NCBI GenBank assembly: GCA_946885905.1
Contig: CAMPHL010000106.1
Location: 1-7,642 of the forward strand
Origin: an uncultured Pseudomonadota bacterium
GTDB lineage: Bacteria; Pseudomonadota; Gammaproteobacteria; Burkholderiales; Usitatibacteraceae
Length of the DNA stretch: 7,642 nt
Direction of reading: 5' to 3'
Of the stretch, positions 1 to 6,398 are shown piece by piece. The notes below the pieces were generated by a model. It had not been told where the DNA came from and made no database searches. It was given only the letters and a program-made list of their open reading frames with translations. A program made the translations under genes and the position numbers. Numbering within the stretch: the stretch's first letter is position 1; every line of letters begins with the position of its first letter.

Positions 1-4
1 GGGG

Positions 5-556
5 TCACGTGGCCTCTCCCTCGCGAATCGGGATCGGCCGGCCGTCGCGCCGTGCCACCGTCGGCCCGACACGGTCTTCGATGTAGCGGCGCAACTGCGG
101 CAGGCCACCGAAGAGGAAGTACGCTTCCGCCGCGACGAAGAGCGGCCCGATGAGAAGCTGCTTCACGTCATCGAAGAACGCGGGCTTCATGCCCTCGAAC
201 CGGTGGCCCACGAACTGGATGGCCCAGCCCACGACGAAGATCGCGGCGGCGATCCCGAGCGATGCGCCGGTGCCGGTGCGATGGGTGATCTCGCTCGCCG
301 CGGCGCACATGAGGAAGAGCACCACGGCCATGGTGAGCCCGAGCGTGAGGTCGAGCTTGATGTAGTAGATGCAGGCCGCGATCGAAGCGAGGGCTGCGAG
401 CGTGAGGACCACGGGTCCCGCCGGAATGCCGACCACGGCGAGGGCCAGCACGACCGAGAACACGATCATCGGGACTCCGACGAAATGCGTGGCGATGTTG
501 CGGCGGTCGCGGTGGTAGGCGGCGTACTGCGTGAGGTTCTGCTCGATGCTGGTCAT
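5..556 (-). CDS. Mpo1-like (DUF962 / YGL010w family) integral membrane protein
   Basis: The 183-residue protein fits the DUF962/Mpo1-like family. Members are small membrane proteins; yeast Mpo1 is an Fe(II)-dependent dioxygenase that shortens 2-hydroxy fatty acids by one carbon (alpha-oxidation). Visible family marks are YHRDRRN near residue 14, THFVGVP at residues 23-29 (H15 and H24), and GHRFEG at 117-122 (H118), followed by KPAFF and a QLLIGP segment. These histidines are the likely metal ligands. Hydrophobic stretches lie at about 26-45, 47-66, 70-87, 98-116 and 133-150, giving roughly four or five membrane spans; the C-terminal 30 residues are polar. The ATG has a good GGGGA ribosome-binding site six bases upstream (minus strand, 567-563). 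It lies 16 bp after the glycosyltransferase stop, so the two are probably co-transcribed. The family call is firm; activity on 2-hydroxy fatty acids in this organism is inference. Confidence 0.88.
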   Translation of the reverse strand: MTSIEQNLTQYAAYHRDRRNIATHFVGVPMIVFSVVLALAVVGIPAGPVVLTLAALASIAACIYYIKLDLTLGLTMAVVLFLMCAAASEITHRTGTGASLGIAAAIFVVGWAIQFVGHRFEGMKPAFFDDVKQLLIGPLFVAAEAYFLFGGLPQLRRYIEDRVGPTVARRDGRPIPIREGEAT

Positions 557-572
557 GGCCGATCCCCGGCTT

Positions 573-1646
573 TCAGGCGCGGCTCCATTCTATCGGCTCG
601 GAAAGCCAGCGCGGGTCGAGCTCGGGCAGCGGCGCGGAGGGATCGGCGAGGCAACGCTCGATGGCAGCCAGCGCGGCGCGGTCGCGAGCCATGTCGAGCC
701 ACAGGGCGAATTCCTCCCCCTCGCGGTTCCACCACAGCTTCACCCGGCCGCCCGACTCGATGCGGGCGAGCTGCGCGGGAAAGCGGCGCAGGCGCTGCAG
801 GTCGGCCCGGCGGCGCAAGCCGCGCAGCGGGTCCGCCGGGATGAACTCCTTCAGGCGCTGCTGGAATTCGGGGTAGAGCGCGTCGACCGTGGCCTGGGCC
901 TTCAGCCGCCGCTCGTCGCTGCCCTCGAAGGACACTTCTCCGTGATGGCGCACGAACACGTCCGCGGCGATCACGTGGCGGAAGCCCGCGCGCGCGGCCC
1001 GCATGCAGAAGTCGACCTCCTCGCCGTACCCGGCCCCATAGCGTTCGTAGTCGAACATTCCGACGCGGTCGAGGCAGCGGCGCGTGATGTACATGCAGAA
1101 CCCCACCGCGGTGAGTATGTCGGCCGCGCGGCCTTCGTTGGCCGCCGCGAAGGCCGCGTCCAGGCTCGCCGTGGACTCTCCCGGCGGCAAGGCATTCGCG
1201 GCGAGCGTGCGCGGGTAGCTGCAGATGGTCGCGTTGTTCGAGAACGGCGTGATCGTGCCGATCGAGCGGTCGCGATGTACGCAGGCGCGCAACCGGTCGA
1301 GCCATCCCGGCGCGACCTCGGTGTCGCTGTTGAGGAGCACGACATCGCGGTCCGGGTGCAGCGCCATGCCCTCGTTCGCGGTCGCGACGAAACCTACGTT
1401 CGCGGAATGGCTCACGAGCGTGATGCGCGCATCGGCGGCCAGTCGCGCGAGCCAAGGCGCCATTTCCGGCTCGGGGCTGCGGTCGTCGATCACGACCACG
1501 TCGAAGTCGGCGGCGGCGCGCGATGCGAGCACGCTCTCGATGCAGGCGCGCGTCTCGGCCAGGCCGCGGTAGACGGGGATGACGACGTCGACGGTTTCCC
1601 GGGTGCGGCCGGGGCCCGCCCCGGGGTGGGTTTGTTGGCTTGGCAA
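573..1646 (-). CDS. Family 2 glycosyltransferase (GT-A fold), rhamnosyltransferase-like
   Basis: A GT2 enzyme of about 357 residues that should transfer a sugar from an activated nucleotide donor to a glycan or lipid acceptor at the inner face of the cytoplasmic membrane. Counting from the proposed start, the domain opens with VDVVIPVYRG (19-28), followed by VIDDRSP with the nucleotide-binding aspartates at 54-55, the acceptor-side ANVGF segment, LLNSDTEV with the DxD-like metal site near 108, GFCMYITR, and GYGEEVDFC near 206-214, which holds the catalytic acidic residues. A RHHGEVSF segment follows. The last 90 residues are not a recognised domain. There are no clear membrane spans. No ATG or GTG lies close before the domain. 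A TTG at 1646 gives a short leader and avoids overlap with the divergent dioxygenase; an in-frame ATG at 1745 would add 33 basic residues and overlap that gene by 41 bases. Donor and acceptor cannot be named. Confidence 0.88.
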   Translation of the reverse strand: MPSQQTHPGAGPGRTRETVDVVIPVYRGLAETRACIESVLASRAAADFDVVVIDDRSPEPEMAPWLARLAADARITLVSHSANVGFVATANEGMALHPDRDVVLLNSDTEVAPGWLDRLRACVHRDRSIGTITPFSNNATICSYPRTLAANALPPGESTASLDAAFAAANEGRAADILTAVGFCMYITRRCLDRVGMFDYERYGAGYGEEVDFCMRAARAGFRHVIAADVFVRHHGEVSFEGSDERRLKAQATVDALYPEFQQRLKEFIPADPLRGLRRRADLQRLRRFPAQLARIESGGRVKLWWNREGEEFALWLDMARDRAALAAIERCLADPSAPLPELDPRWLSEPIEWSRA

Positions 1647-1648
1647 GG

Positions 1649-1679
1649 TTGCGATTTTCTCACGCGCCCGGGTTATCCT
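1649..1679 (+). promoter_or_regulatory. Possible sigma70-like promoter for the PhyH dioxygenase gene
   Basis: TTGCGA at 1649-1654 and TATCCT at 1674-1679 (or TTATCC one base earlier) resemble -35 and -10 elements with an 18-19 base spacer. They lie 25 bases before the dioxygenase ATG and between the two divergent genes. The stretch around them (TTTTCT, TCCTTTTTCT) is clearly more T-rich than the surroundings. The match is imperfect and the spacing is long. Confidence 0.3.
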
Positions 1680-1704
1680 TTTTCTACCCGAATGGAAGCG
1701 AGGA

Positions 1705-2577
1705 ATGGCTTTGGGCATCAGGGAATGGATTGCTGGCTTGGGCAAGAAGGCGGATGGATCGGCGCAGCGGGTGCTGGACGACGCTCAGCGCGCCTTCTGG
1801 GATGCCAATGGCTTCCTGGGCCTGCGCGGCTTCATGACCCCGGAGGAAATCGCCTCTGTTCGCGCGGTGGTGGACGACGAATGGACACGCGCGCCGGGCA
1901 ACGACCATGAGGTGGACGTGAATTCAGGTCCGTATGCGGGGCGCGCATACAAGATGTACGAGGTGGATCCGAGCGCTCGAGGCGAGTGTTACAAGCTGAA
2001 CAACCTGTTCGGCCGCCGTGCCGAGATCCGCCGCGTGGCGCTCACGCCGCGTCTCAAGCAGGCGTGCGCGGAGCTCCTTGAAGGCGAGCCGCTCATCTGC
2101 AACTCGCTCAATTTCGAACGGGGCAGCCAACAGGAGTACCACATCGATACCTGGTACATGCCGCCCCCGGTGGAAGGCCGCATGGTGGTTGCATCGATAG
2201 CGATCGACGACGTCGACGCGGGCAATGGCCCCGTGGCCTACTACGCGGGCAGCCACAAGATCCCGCCGTACCGCTTTTCCGATGGCCGCCTGAACGAGAT
2301 CCCCTCCGAAAAGCCGGATTGCCGCGCTTACCTCGACCGCGAGATTGCCGCCCGCGGGCTGCAAGAACAGGAGTTCCACGGGAAGAGCGGCGACGTGCTG
2401 CTGTGGCACGCGCAGCTGCTGCATGCGGGGCGCCCCATCCGCGAGATCGACCGCACCCGCTCGAGCCTCGTGGTCCACTACTGGCGCCGGCAGGATCTAC
2501 CTCGCGGGCACGTGCGCATCGACCCGGCGGCGGGCTGCTACCTGGCGCACACGCTGCGCGGGGAGATCAGGTATTAG
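1705..2577 (+). CDS. Phytanoyl-CoA dioxygenase (PhyH) family Fe(II)/2-oxoglutarate oxygenase
   Basis: The 290-residue protein is a complete PhyH-type non-haem iron oxygenase, which uses O2 and 2-oxoglutarate to hydroxylate a substrate and releases succinate and CO2. The iron triad is intact: HID at residues 146-148 (H146, D148) and a distal histidine in LLHAG (H240). Downstream arginines at 250 and 252 (DRTRSS) are candidates to bind the 2-oxoglutarate carboxylate. GNGPVAYYAGSHK between them is the family's usual core segment. An N-terminal FWDANGFLGLRGF motif is the normal start of such domains. No signal peptide or membrane span is seen, so it is cytosolic. The ATG at 1705 is preceded by a GGAAG-type site. 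Upstream in-frame codons back to 1579 are antisense to the glycosyltransferase and were not used. Bacterial members act on fatty acyl chains, sugars, amino acids or natural products, so the substrate is open. It is divergent from the glycosyltransferase. Confidence 0.9.
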   Translation: MALGIREWIAGLGKKADGSAQRVLDDAQRAFWDANGFLGLRGFMTPEEIASVRAVVDDEWTRAPGNDHEVDVNSGPYAGRAYKMYEVDPSARGECYKLNNLFGRRAEIRRVALTPRLKQACAELLEGEPLICNSLNFERGSQQEYHIDTWYMPPPVEGRMVVASIAIDDVDAGNGPVAYYAGSHKIPPYRFSDGRLNEIPSEKPDCRAYLDREIAARGLQEQEFHGKSGDVLLWHAQLLHAGRPIREIDRTRSSLVVHYWRRQDLPRGHVRIDPAAGCYLAHTLRGEIRY

Positions 2578-2666
2578 CGCGCTGAACGACGGCTGAGGCC
2601 ATCACTTCAATCCGGCCGTGACTCACTGTGGACGCTGGTGGGTGTACCCGGAGCCTGCGCATCTCG
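2578..2666. other. Convergent intergenic gap, no clear terminator
   Basis: These 89 bases separate the ends of the dioxygenase gene (plus strand) and the membrane-protein gene (minus strand). I see no GC-rich hairpin followed by a T-run in either direction, and no convincing small gene. Confidence 0.5.
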
Positions 2667-4307
2667 TCACCCAGTGCAGTTTTGGCCGCGCTGTAGCGCG
2701 GCGGGCATGTAGCCAGGCGCCTCGATCACCAAACACAGTTTTTTGGCAGCGCGGCGGGCCTGCGCCTCGGACTCATAGCTGCCTTTCCATTGGAAACCGC
2801 TGAGAAGGAGATCGGATCGGCCTGTCCGTATCGCCATGTCGGTACGCCCGACGATCGCCAATGAAGTTGACCGCGGAACCTCTGGCGCAGAGGCGGTAAA
2901 GCTTCTGCCGCGAACGGTGGCCGGCACCTCGGTCCATCCATCAACTACGACCTCCGCTCCGTTCACTCTTACCGACTCGATCATCCCCGCAGTCCGTGCC
3001 GCCTGGACGGGCTCCAGCGACGTCCGCAACTGCGTGGCGAACACAGGCACGTCACGGACGTGATAGATCCCGTGCTGTTCAGCCTCCGCCAAAAGCCGCC
3101 TGGCGACTTCGGGGTACGGGTAGTAGACGCCGACGTACGGCTCGACAACCGCCGCGGGCGAATCGGGCAACGGACTAACCAACAGCCTTCCTTGGAACGC
3201 GTGCATCGAGGCGTGCGGCCATATTGCCCAGGACACGATGAGTGAGCCCATTGCGCACGCCGTCAAGGCTCGCCACGAGGCGCCTGCGCCCCACCCACGC
3301 TGCGCAGCCAGGAGCAGCAGCGCGACGGCAACGAGGCAACTGGAGTTTATGGCGTAGCGCGAGGCCCAATGGACTCCGAGCCCTACCCGAGCCACTGCCG
3401 CTGCAGCGGCCGACAAAAGAATGAAGGCCACGAAAGTCGCGAGGGTCGGGCGGTCACGCAGGTAACCACGGCCGGCAAGGGAGGCCAGCAAGCCCAGCAA
3501 GGCGATGCCGAAAACGGTGGCTGGCCAGCGCCCCGGCGCTATCGCGCCTACGTGCATGACAAAGAGCTGCGCCGCGACGAGCGGTTGGTTCAAAGCGTCG
3601 AACGGCGAGCCGTGCTGCGCCGGGGTCTGGTAGCCGATCGAGTACAGCAGGCAAACGATGCAGCCGGCAGCTCCGTAAAGGGCGGCGCGCGGCTTCAAAT
3701 CGCCGACAAAGCATGCGATCGCCGCAAGCAGAAGGGCGAGCAGTCCGTTCCCCTGGGATCCTGCTGCGAGCAGTCCAAATGCCAGGCCCAGGGTGGCGTT
3801 GCCACGACCTGGCCGCAGGGCGAAATGAAAAGTAGCGAACGCGAATGCGAGGACGCCCAAGTTGGACCAAGCGCCCATCGCCAGGGTGGCGCTTTCGAAA
3901 TAGGACAACTGGCAAACCGCGAATGCGGCGGCGGCCAACATCGGAGGGCCAACTCGGCCACGGACCTGTGCCCACAACAGCATCAGGATTGCGCCCAGGG
4001 CCAGGTTGCCCAGCAAGGCAAGCCACCAGAAATCGATGCTGCCGCCGACTTTGGCCATGATCCACGCGGCCGCCCGGGTGAGCACGATGCGATGTTCGTT
4101 GTGGGGCCAAACCAGCGCATTCCACCACTCGGCGAACGAGCCTGCATCCAGCAGCCGCATCGTCCCGCCAATGAGCGCGTCGTAGTCGTCTTGCCTGGGG
4201 GCGTTGAACCACAGGCGACTCGACAGCGCGAGGAAGGCAAGGAACGGCAGCGCGAGCCAGGCGAGCTCGCCCGCGTTCGCCTTGACCTTGCTAGCTTCCA
4301 GTGGCAC
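2667..4307 (-). CDS. Polytopic membrane protein, GT-C-like, with soluble C-terminal region
   Basis: The 546-residue protein has about ten to twelve hydrophobic segments between residues 14 and 363, and then roughly 180 polar residues. After the first span (14-33) comes a loop with PRQDDYDAL (38-45) and WPHNEHRIVLTR (67-78). An acidic pair in the first outer loop is typical of GT-C glycosyltransferases such as ArnT/PMT-type enzymes, which use polyprenyl-linked sugars on the periplasmic side. A later short motif WASRYAINSS (314-323) is also loop-like. The C-terminal part has C525 and C544, which could pair if it is periplasmic. The start is GTG at 4307, with AAAGGG very close upstream; the next in-frame ATG is residue 50 and would remove the first span. 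I cannot name a specific family. O-antigen ligase-like or general membrane glycosyltransferase roles fit equally, and the enzymatic role is inference. It is convergent with the dioxygenase gene and divergent from the secreted-protein gene. Confidence 0.82.
   Translation of the reverse strand: MPLEASKVKANAGELAWLALPFLAFLALSSRLWFNAPRQDDYDALIGGTMRLLDAGSFAEWWNALVWPHNEHRIVLTRAAAWIMAKVGGSIDFWWLALLGNLALGAILMLLWAQVRGRVGPPMLAAAAFAVCQLSYFESATLAMGAWSNLGVLAFAFATFHFALRPGRGNATLGLAFGLLAAGSQGNGLLALLLAAIACFVGDLKPRAALYGAAGCIVCLLYSIGYQTPAQHGSPFDALNQPLVAAQLFVMHVGAIAPGRWPATVFGIALLGLLASLAGRGYLRDRPTLATFVAFILLSAAAAAVARVGLGVHWASRYAINSSCLVAVALLLLAAQRGWGAGASWRALTACAMGSLIVSWAIWPHASMHAFQGRLLVSPLPDSPAAVVEPYVGVYYPYPEVARRLLAEAEQHGIYHVRDVPVFATQLRTSLEPVQAARTAGMIESVRVNGAEVVVDGWTEVPATVRGRSFTASAPEVPRSTSLAIVGRTDMAIRTGRSDLLLSGFQWKGSYESEAQARRAAKKLCLVIEAPGYMPAALQRGQNCTG
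2685..2702. repeat. Perfect 8-bp inverted repeat (hairpin) near the gene 3' end
   Basis: GCCGCGCT and AGCGCGGC are perfectly complementary around a two-base GT centre, so RNA would fold as about seven pairs with a four-base loop. It lies inside the last codons of the membrane-protein gene. On the minus strand it is followed by CCAAAAC rather than a T-run, so it is not a standard intrinsic terminator. Confidence 0.5.
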
Positions 4308-4368
4308 GACCCTTTGTACGAGGCATGTAAGTCCTTCCGGCCCATGCGAGCGACCTATCGTGCTCGCT

Positions 4369-4374
4369 TAGAAT
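4369..4374 (+). promoter_or_regulatory. Possible -10 element (TAGAAT) before the secreted-protein gene
   Basis: TAGAAT differs from the sigma70 consensus TATAAT at one base. It lies 77 bases before the ATG of the secreted-protein gene, in the 144-bp divergent gap. No good -35 is seen 16-18 bases upstream, so the assignment is weak. Confidence 0.3.
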
Positions 4375-4441
4375 CGACGCACCTGCGACGCCGGGCTTTG
4401 GATCACTACGGCCGTCGCGCCTTCCGTGTTGTCGGGATCAC

Positions 4442-4445
4442 AGGA
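4442..4445 (+). promoter_or_regulatory. Ribosome-binding site AGGA that fixes the secreted-protein start
   Basis: AGGA sits six bases before the ATG at 4452. The open frame continues far upstream without a stop, but only this ATG has a good site and leads directly into a signal peptide, so it decides the start. Confidence 0.6.
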
Positions 4446-4451
4446 TCACCC

Positions 4452-5225
4452 ATGCGCGTTGCTGCTTCGACCTTGGCAATCTCCGCTTCTCTTCTGGCTG
4501 CGCTGCCTTCTGTCGCCCAATTCACATTGGAGCCGCAGAATCCGCGCGTGCATGAGACGGTCTATGTTCGCGCCACTCCCGGCAGGGACGGATGCGACAG
4601 TGTCGTGTCCAAGGATTTCACCGTATCCATGGCGAACAACCGGATCACGGCGGTAATGCCCGTCGTGCCAGCGACGGTTTGCTTTGCGACACCCCCAGCA
4701 GCCCAGCCCGTGCACCTGGCGATCGGCCAGTTGCCGCCAGGCGCTTACGAAATCGAGGTGATCGTTGCGCTGACGACCGGCCAAAGCACCTCTCTGGGCA
4801 CGAAGAGCTTTACCGTTCAGCCGCGTGTGCAAGGTGATCCTGTGGCGAACTACACCGACCTGTGGTGGAACCCGTTGGAATCCGGCTGGGGACTGAACAT
4901 AGTGCATCACCCCGGTAACCGGGTGTTCGCAACCTGGTTCACCTACGACGCCGAGGGAAGGCCAATCTGGTATGTGGTACCCGAAGGTACTTGGATCTCG
5001 CCCGACGCAGGCCCGAACGGCGCCAACCACTCGGCAAGGCAATGGTTCAACGGGCTCGTATACCGTACGAGCGGCCCCCCCGCGGGTGCGATTGATCCGG
5101 CGCGCGTAACCGCCCAATTAGTGGGGACGGCGCAGTTTCAATTCTACGAGTGGGACAGAATGAACGCGGTGCTTACCATCGACGGCCGGACGTCCCGGAA
5201 AAGCTTCCAGCGCCAACCGTTCTGA
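4452..5225 (+). CDS. Secreted protein with Ig-like N-terminal half and WWNPxESGWGLN domain
   Basis: The 257-residue precursor starts with a typical Sec signal peptide: Arg at residue 2, a hydrophobic core at 3-18, and probable cleavage after SVA (residue 22). Residues 23-125 are rich in predicted beta strands with two cysteines (C48 and C77) that could form a disulfide, suggesting an Ig-like fold. The second half begins NYTDLWWNP (133-141), followed by ESGWGLN (143-149), FATWFTYD (159-166), GRPIWYV (169-175) and a FNGLVYRTSGPP segment, and ends in a short DG...F.RQPF tail. From memory this W-rich block recurs at the C-termini of secreted proteins in Beta- and Gammaproteobacteria, but no function is known to me. 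The product is likely periplasmic or extracellular. Codon choice is somewhat more relaxed than in dapD or pilU. Its stop is three bases from the pilU stop (convergent). Function is unknown. Confidence 0.87.
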   Translation: MRVAASTLAISASLLAALPSVAQFTLEPQNPRVHETVYVRATPGRDGCDSVVSKDFTVSMANNRITAVMPVVPATVCFATPPAAQPVHLAIGQLPPGAYEIEVIVALTTGQSTSLGTKSFTVQPRVQGDPVANYTDLWWNPLESGWGLNIVHHPGNRVFATWFTYDAEGRPIWYVVPEGTWISPDAGPNGANHSARQWFNGLVYRTSGPPAGAIDPARVTAQLVGTAQFQFYEWDRMNAVLTIDGRTSRKSFQRQPF

Positions 5226-5228
5226 AGC

Positions 5229-6398
5229 TCAGCCCGGGCCGCTCGTATCCTCGGTGATGGTGAACTCGCCGAAGGAGGGCGCGCCGGGGCGCGAAGGCGC
5301 CGAGCCCATCGACTTCGCCTTGTCGGTCATGGTCGGCATGATCCCCGAGTTGCCGAGCAGCAGGCCCAGGTTCGTGGCCGAGTCGGCGTTCGCGAGCGCT
5401 TCGTCGGTGGAGATCTTGTTCGCGCGCACCAGGCGGAAGAGGTCCTGCTCGAAGGTCTGCGAGCCGGGCGACATCGACTTCTCCATCGCCTCCTTGATCT
5501 CGGTGATCTCGCCCTTCTCGATCAGCTCCTGGATGTTGCGGGTGTTGAGCAGCACTTCCATCGCGGGCGTGCGCTTGCCGTCGACGGTCTTGATGAGGCG
5601 CTGGGAGATCACGGCCTTGAGCGAGACCGAAAGATCCTGCAGGAGCATCGGGCGCACTTCGAGCGGGAAGAAGCTGATCACGCGGTTCATGGCCTGGTAG
5701 GCGTTGTTGGCGTGCAGGGTCGCGAGGCAGAGGTGCCCGGAGAGCGCGTAGGTGAGGGCCATGCGCATCGTCTCGAGGTCGCGGATCTCGCCGATCAGGA
5801 TGATGTCCGGGGCCTGCCGCATGGCGTTGCGCAGCGCGTCGTGGAAGGTCCTGGTGTCGTTGCCCACCTCGCGCTGGTTGATGAGGCACTTCTTCGGCGT
5901 GAAGACGTACTCGACCGGGTCCTCCATCGTGAGGATGTGCCCGGGTGCGGCCGAGTTGCGGAAGTCGATCATCGAGGCGAGCGTGGTCGACTTGCCCGAG
6001 CCCGTGGCGCCCACCACGAGGATGAGGCCGCGCTTTTCCATGATGAGCGTGGAGAGCACGTGCGGGAGGTTCAGGTCGGCCATCTTCGGGATGTCGGCGG
6101 TGATGTAGCGGATCACGCTGCCGACCGAGCCCTTCTGCCAGAACATGTTGACGCGGAAGTTGCCCAGGCCAGGCATGGGCTTGGAGAAGTTGAGCTCCAG
6201 CTCCTTGTCGAGGGTCTCGGCCTGGGCGGGCGTGAGCATCTCGTAGCAGATCTTCTTGGCCTGCTCGGCGTCCATCGCCTGCGGATTCACCGGCATGATC
6301 ACGCCCTGGATCTTGATGCTGATCGGCGAGCCGGCGGAGATGAAGATGTCGGAGGCCTTCTTTTCCGCCATCAGCTGCAGGAGTTTTTCGATGAACAT
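5229..6398 (-). CDS. pilU: Type IV pilus retraction ATPase, PilU/PilT family (PilU-like)
   Basis: A 389-residue hexameric secretion-type ATPase that powers pilus retraction and twitching from the cytoplasmic face of the inner membrane. The N-terminal PAS-like domain starts FIEKLLQLMAEKKASDIFIS, which resembles PilU more than PilT. The ATPase core has Walker A GATGSGKST (130-138), Asp box MEDPVEY (158-164), Walker B with catalytic Glu in IILIGEIRD (E204), and His box GHLCLATLHANNA with H222 and H229. PilT's AIRNLIR-type motif is replaced by LKAVISQRLI, as in PilU. The tail after about residue 345 (GNSGIMPTMTDKAKS onward, rich in Ser, Pro and Gly) is not part of the usual fold. The start is the ATG at 6398: its A is the last base of the dapD stop (TAATG), and GAGGGG lies six bases upstream inside dapD. 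A longer frame to 6476 runs over dapD and was rejected. Translational coupling to dapD is likely. No pilT is in the window. Confidence 0.93.
   Translation of the reverse strand: MFIEKLLQLMAEKKASDIFISAGSPISIKIQGVIMPVNPQAMDAEQAKKICYEMLTPAQAETLDKELELNFSKPMPGLGNFRVNMFWQKGSVGSVIRYITADIPKMADLNLPHVLSTLIMEKRGLILVVGATGSGKSTTLASMIDFRNSAAPGHILTMEDPVEYVFTPKKCLINQREVGNDTRTFHDALRNAMRQAPDIILIGEIRDLETMRMALTYALSGHLCLATLHANNAYQAMNRVISFFPLEVRPMLLQDLSVSLKAVISQRLIKTVDGKRTPAMEVLLNTRNIQELIEKGEITEIKEAMEKSMSPGSQTFEQDLFRLVRANKISTDEALANADSATNLGLLLGNSGIMPTMTDKAKSMGSAPSRPGAPSFGEFTITEDTSGPG

Noticed and set aside
531..1910. Long open frame on the plus strand across the glycosyltransferase gene
   Set aside because: It is antisense to a clear GT2 domain, is Arg/Ala/Gly-rich with no recognisable motif, and also overlaps the dioxygenase start. 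High GC content creates such frames.
2685..2702. Hairpin as an intrinsic terminator
   Set aside because: It is not followed by a T-run on either strand, and it lies inside coding sequence.
2618..2803. Small plus-strand open frame after the dioxygenase gene
   Set aside because: It has no ribosome-binding site or recognisable motif, and most of it is antisense to the membrane-protein gene.
3369..4451. In-frame upstream extension of the secreted-protein gene
   Set aside because: It is antisense to the membrane-protein gene, has the composition of a shadow frame, and would bury a perfect signal peptide inside a protein. The ATG at 4452 has an AGGA site.
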